Part shown: piece by piece, positions 46,599-57,711 of the stretch
Numbering within the stretch: the stretch's first letter is position 1
Layout of the letters: every line of letters begins with the position of its first letter
Assembly (NCBI GenBank): GCA_021613535.1
Contig: CP075495.1
Coordinates: 14,818,001 to 14,882,000, forward strand
Direction of reading: 5' to 3'
DNA length: 64,000 nucleotides
Source: Adineta vaga
Lineage: Eukaryota > Rotifera
Position numbers and translations under genes: made by a program
The notes under the pieces: generated by a model
What the model was told of the DNA's origin: nothing
Seen by the model: the letters and a program-made list of their open reading frames with translations, nothing else
Database searches by the model: none

Positions 46599-47335
46599 TT
46601 ATCTGTTACAAACTTTGTTATTGTTTTCAGTTAAATAAAATAAAACAAATAAAAATGATTTACTTTCTGAAAAGAATATAATGAATTTGATATCAAAATC
46701 TGATGAAGATATAAACGAAAAGGTTATCGTGATATTGTATGCCGTTTATCTATGTTTTGTAAAAGAGTTCTACAGTTTTATATGAAAAATGATAAAATAT
46801 AAAACAATTCTTCTGAATAGATTTCGCACAAGAATCAATAGAAAAATAGGTTTTTTTCGCGTATATAGCAAGACAAATTGTCAAATTACTGTTCAATTTA
46901 CTATTTTTATCTTAAAATTGTATTTCTTACGATTAATTATTCAAACAAAAAGATGTTTTTTTTCACCTGTGATTGAATAGTTAAATAAATGTTTTGTTTA
47001 ACATGACAAAATGTCTCACAATGTCATCAAGACCTTTTCTATTCTTGCATTACCAAATTACTTTACTTTTATTATTAATAGTTCATAAAAGATTTGTTTT
47101 CGACTTTTAAAACTTTTTGGCAGCAAGGAGTGCGTTATGTCCATGATTATTCATTCACCATAACTTATGTTAATACATGTTGGATTAAGATGTTACATAT
47201 AGAAGAAAGCGAAGAAGAATGGGTATTCTTTTGAAATAAGTTCCCGTTTTGTCTAAGAAAGAACTAATTGAAATGTTTGATAACGAATTAGATCATTATT
47301 TTTATTTAAATAAAGGTATTTTCATCTTTTAGATT
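46599..47335. other. 0.7-kb intergenic interval
   Basis: Between NOA1 and the next gene, both on the plus strand. A T-rich tract ending in CTTTTAG lies just before the next start. No other feature recognised. Confidence 0.4.
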
Positions 47336-48059
47336 ATGGCTGATGATAATGCAGATTTTGTTTTTGTTGATATGCTTGAAAGTGATGGCAGTCGAGCGTC
47401 CATTCAAACAGATTCCCTTGGTGATTGTCTAGGTTTTCTACTAGACTTTATTTATGATGAACAAGCAGCATGTTTTCTCGATCATTATTCGTTTGATATT
47501 GCATACATGTAGAAATCGAAAAGACATTTCAACTATTCAACTTCTCAATTCGAGTTTTAAACTCGAGTACTCGAATCGAATTAACGATTTCTACACTACT
47601 CAATGATCGAGAAGAAGGTCAAGGTTAGTTTTTTTATATAAAAATTTTAAAAGCCATTGAATATAATATATTTATATAGCACATAAAACAGGCCGAGGTT
47701 TAGATTATCCTTCAGTGAAACTTCGTCATTCATGGTTGACGAGAAATTTGACGATTCAAATTCAATGGTATACATCATTTGTTTCAGTTGATTTAGCAAC
47801 CATTGATGCCAATTTCATCTCCACATCATCAGAACAATATCAATGGGTATTAAATGAAAAAGAAATTGAATCATTTCAACATCTTCTTCCAGCTGATGCC
47901 AAAAGTCGACTGTTGGAATCACTAGCATCAATTCCATTCAGTGCCTTACTTATTGAGTGTAAGCATTCCGTTCAATATTTTCCATATGAAGATAAATTCA
48001 TTTATTTTATAATATACATATTGATGTTTAACATCGCCTGGACTATTCTAATAAAATAA
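47336..48059 (+). CDS. Unrecognised protein with a possible C-terminal membrane tail
   Basis: Three exons (47336-47508, 47568-47623, 47680-48059) close in phase to 202 aa, starting MADDNADFVFVDMLESDGSR. The N-terminal part is acidic, the middle mixed alpha/beta (LTIQIQWYTSFVSVDLATID). If the last exon is read through a possible donor (TGTAAG near 47957), the protein ends in a hydrophobic segment (FIYFIIYILMFNIAWTIL) that could be a tail anchor. The first intron has a weak pyrimidine tract; if it is not spliced, the frame breaks at a TAG at 47510. So this may be a real gene or a lightly damaged one. No family recognised. Confidence 0.42.
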
Positions 48060-48275
48060 CTGTAAACTAATAATGACATGTGAGATTTAATATAAATAAT
48101 GCAATATAGAGACTAGAACGAAAGTTTGATGAAAACTGATAAACTTTTATTTCACAGGAATTTTCGACCTTATTTAAAGATCATTATCAACTATAACACG
48201 ACATAAAGTGCAATGAAAGATACAGATATTACAAGTAAAAATTAGAGCAAAACATAACCAATATAAAACATGGAA

Positions 48276-48414
48276 CCTGATATTAAGAAACCATCTTGAA
48301 CTAATTTTGTTGATTTTAGATGTCAATGGTTATGATTAGTTATTCATGCCAAGTTAAAGTTTAATTCATTGAAAGTCAACAAAATTAGTTCAACATGGTT
48401 TCTTAACATCGGAT
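48276..48414. repeat. Fold-back inverted repeat with ~42-bp arms
   Basis: The left arm 48276-48317 (containing AAGAAACCATCTTGAACTAA) pairs with the right arm 48372-48414 (TTAGTTCAACATGGTTTCTT) with about five mismatches, around a ~54-nt loop. It would form a long hairpin in RNA or DNA, and may be a small MITE or an imperfect-palindrome relic. Confidence 0.8.
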
Positions 48415-48551
48415 TCGAATATTTTAACTTTGATCATCCTATTCAAGGTGAACTCCTTCTATAAAGTTCGACAATTGAAGATACAAGATACAGTCTCTTT
48501 TGAACATAAACTGTATCAACTTGTCTCTCAACCGTTTCCTTCTCTTGAATA

Positions 48552-48576
48552 TTTATATATATATATATATATATAT
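48552..48576. repeat. (TA)n microsatellite
   Basis: An AT dinucleotide run of about twelve units. Confidence 0.85.
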
Positions 48577-49796
48577 CTAACGTGCACAGTCAAAAAATGA
48601 GCTATACGCATGATCACCATTAATTAAATTTCTTTATCTGATACATCTTGATCTCCAACAGTCACACATTGATTATTTCTCTTAAAAGACAATATGTATC
48701 TGCTTCGTTTATTAAATCTGTGCGTCGAGTACGAATTACTTATGTCAATAACAAATAAATTTAGTATATTAAGAAGTTTTAATTTGTGTCAAACATATAT
48801 TCGTTTAGAACATTTTCATGATTATTTTTCTCTGTTATAAGTCAATAAAAGAAAATTATTGAATATAATTATAGTCGCTTTCTTTCATAGAATACTATAG
48901 CGAAGAATAGAAAACTCAATGACGGTTATTGTACTTTCAAATGCTGAGCATTAAAGAACGAAAAATGAATCGCTATGAATTGGATTTATTGAGTACACAC
49001 CTGACCGATCTGACAAACTGTAGTTTTACACTAAATGTACAGATTTCGATGATGTGTATCAGCATCGGTATCAGTAGAACTCTCATACCAATTGGCTTGG
49101 TTCAATTATTCATCAAATAATCATCCATTCAACGACTTGATGCTTTTTAATTCTGAATCTGAAAAAAATTTCGTCCGTCAGTTGATGTATGTAGCGACCT
49201 CTCTTTATCAATATGTATGTATATTTCATTTTGAAGTTTTAAAGAAAGAATTCATATGATATATATAAAAGATTTTAAAATGTTATTTGTATCCAGCAAT
49301 ATCGTGAATCGTTTAGCGTCAGAACCATTGATAACGTTGAATGATTCATTTACTTCTGAAAAGCGAAGCGAAGTATATCTGCAATTGCAACTGCAGATTG
49401 CAATAAGAAACATGTCATGAAACTTTCTCACTTCTTAGAAAGCACGAATATTTTGTTCTATATTTGCTTATATTTAATAGTGCAAAATTGCCAAATGTAT
49501 TGTAGATTTTCGTTCTTGGTTTATTATCAAGTCACATATTTCTATGTACATTGAGCAATCGTAAAGACTTCTGACTATTTTTAAAATACTATGCGAAATA
49601 TCTATATAATAAATCAATTACATGAACTCTGACGATCAAAAACGATGTGATTATGATTATTGTGATACACGCAAGGATACTAATATTAACAAACTCATCT
49701 ATGTCACACTAAATCTAACGAAATATAGTGACTGCTAATGAAGAAGTTCAGAAATGCATATCGTTTCGGATGTATTTTCAGATATACAATACAAAA

Positions 49797-51124
49797 ATGA
49801 GCGATTCATTTGCTGAACAATTAGCGAATATTAAATTGAAACCGAGTAAAGATAAAACAAAAGATTTTAGCGATCCAAAATTAGCAGGTGAATAATATCC
49901 TAACACTGCTTATTACATCGATAAATCATTTGACTTAATTTGAAAATTTTCTTTAGGTTTCATCACTAAAGATCAAATCAGTAGTTATCAGAAAACTGCT
50001 TTAGAAACAAATATTGAAGAATGGCAAATGTTACTCGTCAATGGTATTTCAGAAAAAGATTTTCCTTCTCAATAAATCTTCTACAATGAAATTTTAGAAA
50101 CATTTCCTACTGTATATTTTCCGATCACATATCTCGATGCAAAACATTTTATTCGAATATTCGAAAAGCATTTCCAGAAATTGCATGAACATCAATTATT
50201 TGATGAAATTCGAGATCAAATGGATACATGGTTCGATAGTGATGACGAAGAAAAAGCATGGTATGAACAAATCAAAGAACGTTTACAGAAGACAATCGAA
50301 CAATCATCCTTCGATCAAAATGGTTTCTTTGCTAAAACGTCATCACGTAGTGCAAAGGATGCTTGCATATTCAAAAAAGATTTTCTTCAAATATACAAGA
50401 ATCAATTAGCAAAATCGTCTGATCCGACTCAAGAAAATTCTCGTATCACTGCACTTCTTACTGCTGCATTTCTTGCATTACGACTAACGTGTGCTTCAGA
50501 TCTTCTTACAACGTTTGTCATCAGCGAACGTATCTATCAAGATATGTTATTAGCAACTGAAGCACAAAATCCTGCCGATGATTTGTTCAAAGAAAATATT
50601 ATTCTTCGACCATTTATACCTATTGATGTTGATATGGAATTTCGAGGTTTTGTTTATCAACAACGTTTAACTTGTTTATCACAGTACAATTATCTCATTT
50701 ATTCTTCGCGTTTATGTCAATGGAAAGATGAAATTCTTGATAAAATTAATTCATTCTTCAATCAAATGGTCAAAATGAAACTAGATACATATCCATCAAA
50801 AGATTATGTCATTGATTTTGCATTAACCAAAGGTGGTAAGTTGACATTTGATTAAAACAAATAATTCGTTTCTCTTCTCATAAATGATTAGACGATGACA
50901 GTGTCAGTTCAATGAAAGTGTGGGTAATTGAGTTGAATCCATTTATGCAAACAACGGATGGAGCTTTATTTAGTTGGCAACATGAAAAACATCTACTAGA
51001 AGGTCAATCTAATGACGATGAAACCAAACCACTATTTCGTATGACGGAAAAAGTTCGACCAGGTTCATGGAGTATGTTACCAAATTCCGTTCGACAATGG
51101 GTTAAAAATGATGAGAATAGTTGA
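49797..51124 (+). CDS. CDC123: CDC123/D123 family protein (eIF2 assembly factor)
   Basis: Four exons (49797-49887, 49957-50043, 50098-50835, 50892-51124) give 382 aa. D123 landmarks are visible in order: TFPTVYFPITYLDAKHF near the N-terminus, KTSSRSAKDA in the ATP-grasp-like core, MEFRGFVYQQRLTCLSQYNY, and KVWVIELNPFMQTTDGALFSW, where the Glu/Asn and Asp residues bind ATP-Mg in the family. CDC123 promotes assembly of the eIF2 heterotrimer by acting on its gamma subunit, and so controls translation and cell-cycle entry. The protein is cytosolic with no signals. The 3' half of the gene plus ~120 nt of 3' flank is duplicated ~6.4 kb downstream as a decayed copy. Confidence 0.87.
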
Positions 51125-53133
51125 GCAGAGAAAAAAAGAGATTTTATTTTTTATAAGCACAATTAATTATTTTTCGTTGAATAAAGAGATTGTCACAAAA
51201 TTTGTCAAAAATAAGAAAACAAGTGTAAATACAATCACTTGTTATGAATATACGGTGTTTCAAAAGTCACTTTATCAAAAAAAACAATCGATTATCTCCA
51301 ACATGATTGGACTTAGACAACTGATTTTTTTATCAAAGAGAAAAGAATCCATACCGACGAGATTATGCAAAAACTTTGCTAAATATACTATTTTGTTTGT
51401 TATCTATAAACAATTGAAATTTTCATGTCGAAAGTCAATAATAGTACTTATCAAAGATTCACACTCACTTTCTCACTATGACTTTTGCGGTGTAAATGTG
51501 TCACCATCTTTGGTGAAAAGGCTTTTCAGCACAGCCTCTTTAAGGCTAAACTGTGAACTTAACATAATCCAATTGCTATATAGCCTGTACTGAATGAGCC
51601 CCGTTTGTACTGAAAAGTTGTCTGTAATTGAAGGCGATTAGAAGAAAGCCGTCCAAAACCTCTCGACTCAAAACTTACACTCGTTTATTTTTCTGCGAAA
51701 AAATGTATGTGAATTGCACAAAATTTAGCTCCGTAGCTGCTGAAGTCTTAAAGAAAACAAAATGTATGATCATTCAATAATGTACATGGAGTGAAGTTCG
51801 TTTTAGCTTTATTGATTAAACTAATGATTTCACAAATCTTTCCTTATGCGTTGATTTAAATTAGTTGTTTAATCTTGATTCAAACGTAAAAGATTATGAG
51901 TTACTACGGCAGCGTATTGATTTCAATGAACAGAATGGAAAAGATTCGATAAGTGTACAAAACGATACTCGAACAAACGTCCAATGCTCAGGATAAAACA
52001 GCTAATATACATCACTAATTTAGGTCGATTCAACATACAACAGTCCGCTGCATTGTTATATGAAATCTCTTGGTAAATACATTTTACGCATTGTATCAAC
52101 TTTGCTATGACTCATCATAATATTGCTCTGTCATATTATAACAGAAATTGATATTGAAAAGCTTTCTCGACACTTCCCTTTTTGCTTCCAAATCAGTTTC
52201 ATCTGTCCATATTCACAACATTGTCATTTACTATACTAAACTATTCGAAGACTGCACCTTGGTATGTAAATGTACAGTAAAACCATTATCATTCAATTGT
52301 ATATATCTACAAGTGAATAGAGAACATTAAGATTTAGTAAAAGACAGAAGCTATGATCTTTATTTGCCATATAAAGAAAATCAATAACGATCTAGGCAAG
52401 TACAGATTTATATGATGAATGGACGTATTGTAAAACTTCGTTAAATTGATTGGATAGAATTTGTCAAGTTAAGTGTAGCAATTTTTATTTCACTAGATTT
52501 CTTAAAATAAACAGTCTGAAAAGTGTGATTAATCACACTAGATTATAGATTCCCCGATAGGTAACTTATTTATAATCAAATCGTCAATATAGAATCATTA
52601 CACCAATACTTTATTGCAATATGTTGTCAAAATGAGCAGTGCTATAATTTATTCATACACTGAAACATATCGATTGAAGCAGAACGATGAAATCAATCTA
52701 CATGTTCGTTTACAAACAATTTCAAATTTCCGATACGATCACGAATGACATCTATCAGAATTTATTATGCACTTACAATGAAGTAAAGTATGGATAATGG
52801 ATTGAAAAACTAACACTAGTCTAGATACTAGATTCACTTCATTCCATCTCGATTTCAACTTGCAATCATCTCATTGTCATAGTCTCAGTCTCTAACTGTG
52901 TCAAATATACATCGACAGATGATAGCAAGGAGATAGTTTACCAAAATATACTATATTGAAGTTTTCAATAATCAAAACTAAAATTCCATTCCATAACATA
53001 AAAATTGATTTCAAAACGCACACCTGTTCGAATAAAAAATCTCAATCTAAGATGAATGATTGAAAATGTGTTATTTTCTTTCCCAAAATAGAAATAGAAA
53101 TTATTGTTTTCTTCAGATTTATTTTTCTCGACA
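51125..53133. other. 2.0-kb non-coding interval between CDC123 and the PPR gene
   Basis: The first ~120 nt are the CDC123 3' flank, which recurs after the duplicate at 57.5 kb. The rest is AT-rich with no convincing exon. A splice-acceptor-like tract ends at 53116, just before the PPR start codon at 53134. Confidence 0.45.
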
Positions 53134-56100
53134 ATGTTTTCTGTAAATAACTCAACAAGATTTCAATATATTTTCTTCATACTGAATAAAACATCTAATC
53201 AAGATATCATTCGTTTTTCTTCAACAAAATTATCGATAGAAATGAAGAAACTTATTGATTCAAAACAATATCGACATGCTTTGAAACTGTTTGATAAGGA
53301 ACCGAAAGTTACTGATGATGTGGCATTGAACATGGCATTAAAAGCATGTAGCAACTTGAATGATTATCAACGTGGACTTCGAATTCATCGACAACTTTCA
53401 GAAAAATCAATGAATAATTCTTTTATTCAAACATCTCTTATACATTTCTATGGTAAGTGAAGTTCTTATTCTCAAAACAACGATGATTACGAATAGTTGA
53501 TTTTCACATCCTTCGAAAGGAAATGATATTGTCTCAGAGAAAATACTTCTCTAACTCATGGATCAAATGGAAGTACTATATTGTTGATTTGACTAAACTT
53601 AGTTTGTCGTTGATTGATTTAATCGATATAATCCAACAAGAATAATGAGAGAAAACAAAAAAGTGAAATCTACAAGATTGTACAGAGCACTTGTTTGAGT
53701 TCATCGATAACGAAGGATAATATTTCTCAATTCGAATAAGTTATTCAGATGACACTATCTCTCTCATAGTTATATTCATCAACTATAGTCTCTTGCAAAC
53801 ATTTCTTTTAAGAAGATGTAAGTTCGAATGGATTATTGATTTCTCATTTAAAATGAAGTCTCTATGACATTTTTCATACGATCTTCAAACTTACATCAAA
53901 TACACAATAATATCGAAAAAACAAGTTTTGTAAATAATGAACATTCATGTTTTCTGCTTAGTGAAATGTGGTGATATGGAAAATGCAATTCGTCTATTCA
54001 GATCTATTGAAAATAAGACAAATGCAATGCACACAGCGGTATTCAAAGGTCATTTTTTATGTGATTCATCCAACAATAAATCTACTTTTATGATTAGGTC
54101 TATTATCAATAAAAAAGCCAGAACAAGTGTTGGAATCGTATGAACAAACTAAACTAAACTTGGATGAAGGTCTACTTACGATGTTATTAAAGGCCTGTTC
54201 AGAACTGTGTAACGATCGTGCCAAGAGAATCGGAAAAGAATTGATTGATAATCTACCTCAAAATACAAAAGATTCAGACACAGTTATGAATTCTATGATC
54301 TTCATGTTGATGAAATTTGGTAATGTTCATGAAGCTGAAAAACGTTTTAATCAAATGAAACATAAAACGATCTACAGTTATGGTGCTATGATGAAAGGTG
54401 CGTCTATGGTTTTGATTAATTATAGGAATTCCATTCGATTCATTAAGGCTACAATCATAATAGAATGTTCGAAAAAGTATTAGATTTATATGATTCTTTA
54501 CCGTTGCAAACCAATGAAGTGATATATACGCTTGTTCAAAGTGCCTGTGCTCAACTGTGTAACGATCGTGCCAAGAGAATCGGAAAACAAATGATTGATA
54601 ATCTACCTCAAAATTTAAAAGATTCGGATAAAGTTATGAATTCTATGATCTTCATGTTGATAAAATTTGGAAATGTTCATGAAGCTGAAAAACGTTTTAA
54701 TCAAATGAAACATAAAACGATCTTCAGTTATGGTGCTATGATGAAAGGTGCGTCTATGGTTTTGATTGATTAAAAAATTCCATTTGATTCATTTAGGCTA
54801 TAATCATAATGAAATGTTCGAAAAAGTATTGGATTTATATGAAGAAATGTCTTTAGTTCCAGATGAAACTATATACACAATCATCTTCAACACATGTTCT
54901 CATTTATCCAACGATCGTGCATTACAAATAGGAAAAAAACTTCTCAACAGCATGAACAAAAAATTTTACAATAATGATATAATTATTACATCAGCTATAC
55001 AGATGTTGATGAATTTTAATCTCGTCAATGATGCGGAATATTTGTTTCGTAAAGCAAAATCTAAAAGTGTTTTTACTTATCATGCAATGATCAATGGTTA
55101 CAGTCAAATGAATCAATTGGACAAATGTTTAGAACTTTTCAATGAAATGAAATCTTTTCATATTATTCCAAATGAAGTTTTACTTGTTTCAATTATTGGT
55201 GTATGTGCAAAAACTGGAATTTATTCAATATCGCAATCAATTGTTGATGAACTATCTTCCGACTTAAAAAGTAGTCGAACTATACAAAATACATTAATTT
55301 CAATGTGGGTTAGTATTGTTTATTTGATAGAAAATATGATTAGAGTCGTTATTCAGAAATCAAACATCTCTTTGATTTTATTTAGGGAAAAACTGGTTTA
55401 GTAGAAAAAAGTGAAGAAATATTTCAAGCAATGAATGATCCAGATGTTGTTGGATACAATTCAATGAGTAAGTATACTATTCTTTTGTTTGAAAGAACAT
55501 CCACGTATAAGCGATCATAGAAACTTAGTGAAACTATTCAATATCAGTCTTACTAAAGAATAAGTTACCTGAAAGAACATAATTTTCAATGTCTTTCTCA
55601 AGTTAATAATCGTCTTATATACATCGATGTTTTCCAAAACATAACTTTATTGTTTCTTTCTTTAGTAAATGCATATGGATTGAATGGTATGGGTATTGAA
55701 GCTCTGAATTTATATAGAACAATGCCAAGTGATTTACGTAACGAAGTGTCACATATTTGTGTATTGAACGCTTGTTCTCATTCCGGTTTGTTGAATGAAT
55801 CTCGTGTGATATTTGATAATATACCTGATAAAACAGGAAAGATAGTCACTGTGATGGTTTGTTTCTTAGTTCACTCTTGTTTCAATGAATTCTGTTGGCA
55901 AAAAAATATATTCATATTTCAGGTTGATTGCTTTAGTCGTTTGTATATGTTCGATGAAGCAGAAACACTTATTCAAGATTATGAAAAGACAAATCCACCT
56001 TTATCAGCAATGTATAGTAAGGATTCTTCAAATTAAAACCGTTCTTCTATTTCATTAATGATATTTTAATTTAGCGGCATTATTATCTGGAGCACGTAAT

Positions 56101-56814
56101 AGTCGTAATTCAATTGTATCAGACAGAATTTTCAAAAGAATGCAACATTTATTCGGTGATGAGAAAGACACATTGATTGCTGGTTCCATTCTTCTGTCGA
56201 ATACTTATTCATCAATCGGTGATCGTCAGCGTTCAGAAGATGTCCGATTGAATCGAATAAAACAAATGGGAAACAATGTTACAGTTGGTTTAGCATGGAC
56301 TACAGTCAATAATAAATTAATAGTTAGGCTTTGCTGAAAATAAACCATATTTGAAGAAAACGTTGATTGATTTGTTTCTTCTTATTTAGCAATTCAAAGC
56401 TCATGATCATTCTCATCTTGAATCAAAGAAGATTTATGAAGAATTAGAACGTTTATCATCTGAACTTATTCAACATGGTCACACATATGACAGTAGTTGG
56501 ATAACTCGTCCACTGAAAGATGGTGAAACAATTGAAAGTGTCTTGTGTGGTCATAGTGAAAAGTTGGCTATTGCATTTAATTTCATTCAACAACCACCAC
56601 CTTCCATCATTCAAATCAGTAAAAATCTTCGTATTTGTGGTGATTGTCGTAAGTCAATCATATTCATTTAATTCATGTCATAGTTTCATTTTCTGTTCTA
56701 GATGCAGCAACGAAATTAATAACAAAGATTCGTCAATGTCAAATCATAATCCGGGATGCCAATCGTATTCATAAGTTTTCTAACGGACAATGTTCTTGTC
56801 AAGATCATTTTTGA
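53134..56814 (+). CDS. PLS-class pentatricopeptide repeat protein with DYW deaminase domain
   Basis: Eleven exons (53134-53452, 53962-54048, 54098-54397, 54448-54747, 54797-55308, 55386-55467, 55666-55856, 55923-56016, 56075-56322, 56390-56648, 56702-56814) give 834 aa. A basic N-terminus suggests mitochondrial import. Residues ~40-640 are PPR motifs in plant-like PLS order (e.g. [38 protein letters not shown]). E/PG-box sequence ([18 protein letters not shown]) leads into a DYW domain: the deaminase H-x-E in [10 protein letters not shown], the C-x-x-C-H in RICGDCHAATK, and a terminal CSCQDHF where plants have CSCGDYW. DYW proteins deaminate C to U in organelle RNA. They are known outside plants in some protists and in bdelloid rotifers. 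Exons 3 and 4 are each exactly 300 nt and nearly identical in part, a recent duplication. Catalytic residues are intact. Confidence 0.9.
54205..54850 (+). repeat. Tandem duplication of an exon+intron unit (350-nt period) inside the PPR gene
   Basis: The block from CTGTGTAACGATCGTGCC onward (54205) recurs at ~54554 with few differences through the rest of the exon, the ~50-nt intron (both start GTGCGTCTATGGTTTTGATT) and the first ~50 nt of the next exon. Each exon encodes exactly 100 residues, about one P-L-S repeat triplet. Confidence 0.9.
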
Positions 56815-56984
56815 ATTTTCATTATGATTTGTAGTTGTTGTGAATTTTTACACAAGATGTGTTAACGAAAACTAGTTTTTTTTCTTTATTTTCGTAATAA
56901 AGTGATAAACATAACTTCTATGACAAACATAAAATAGTTGACTCACTTCCAAAATTATGAATGAAAAAAAAGAATGTTTACAAA

Positions 56985-57655
56985 AGACACTTTCATATTC
57001 AAAAAAGATTTTCTTCAAATCTATAAGAATCAATTAGCAAAATCGTCTGATCCATTTCAAGAACACACTCGTTTCACTACATTTTTTTGCATTACATTTA
57101 ATGTTTATCGTCAGTGAACGTATCTATCAAGATATGTTATTAGCAACTGAAGCACAAAATCCTTCTGATGATTTGTTCAAAGAAAATATTATTCTTCGAC
57201 CATTTATTCTTCACGTTTATGTCAATGGAAAGATGAAATTCTTCATGAAATCAAATACATATCTTGAGAATAACAAATAATTCGTTTCTCTTCTCATAAA
57301 TGATTAGACGATGACAGTGTCAGTTCAATGAAAGTGTGGGTAATTGAGTTGAATCCATTTATGCAAACAACGGATGGAGCTTTATTTAGTTGGCTACATG
57401 AAAAACATCTACTAGAAAGTCAATCTAATGACCATGGAACCAAACCACTATTTCGTATTACAGCAAAAGTTCGACCAGGTTCATGGAGTATGTTACCAAA
57501 TTCCGTTCGACAATGGATTAAAAATGATGAGAATAGTTGAACAGAGAAAAAAGAGATTTTATTTTTTATAAGCACAATTAATTATTTTTTGTTGAATAAA
57601 GAGATTGTCACAACATTTGTCAAAAATAAGAAAACAAGTGTAAATACAATTACCT
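56985..57655 (+). pseudogene. Decayed partial duplicate of CDC123
   Basis: Blocks match the CDC123 gene in order: 56993-57060 to ~50369-50436, 57110-57205 to ~50518-50613, and 57266-57655 to ~50850-51245. The last block includes the end of an intron, its acceptor, the entire last exon (KVWVIELNPFMQ, still open to the stop at 57538-57540) and 3' flanking DNA. Sequence between blocks is deleted and the 5' part is frameshifted, with no start or N-terminal exons. The 3' block is nearly identical to its source, so the duplication is recent. The residual last exon has a few missense changes (e.g. Trp-Gln to Trp-Leu after LFS). Confidence 0.85.
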
Positions 57656-57711
57656 TGTTACGAATATACATTAATTAAAAAACAAAGAAAAGAAAATTGC
57701 TAAGAATTTTG

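Larger units (their letters stand above)
48060..49796. other. 1.7-kb non-coding interval upstream of CDC123
   Basis: AT-rich, with a fold-back repeat (48276-48414) and a (TA)n run (~48552-48576). No coding exon recognised. Confidence 0.45.

Noticed and set aside
51108-51593. 161-aa ORF after CDC123
   Set aside because: It starts inside the CDC123 tail in another frame, runs through 3' flanking DNA, and has no domain or splice support.
53134-56814. PPR-DYW gene as plant or algal contamination
   Set aside because: Short host-like introns, AT-rich codon use and flanking CDC123 sequences on both sides place it in this genome.
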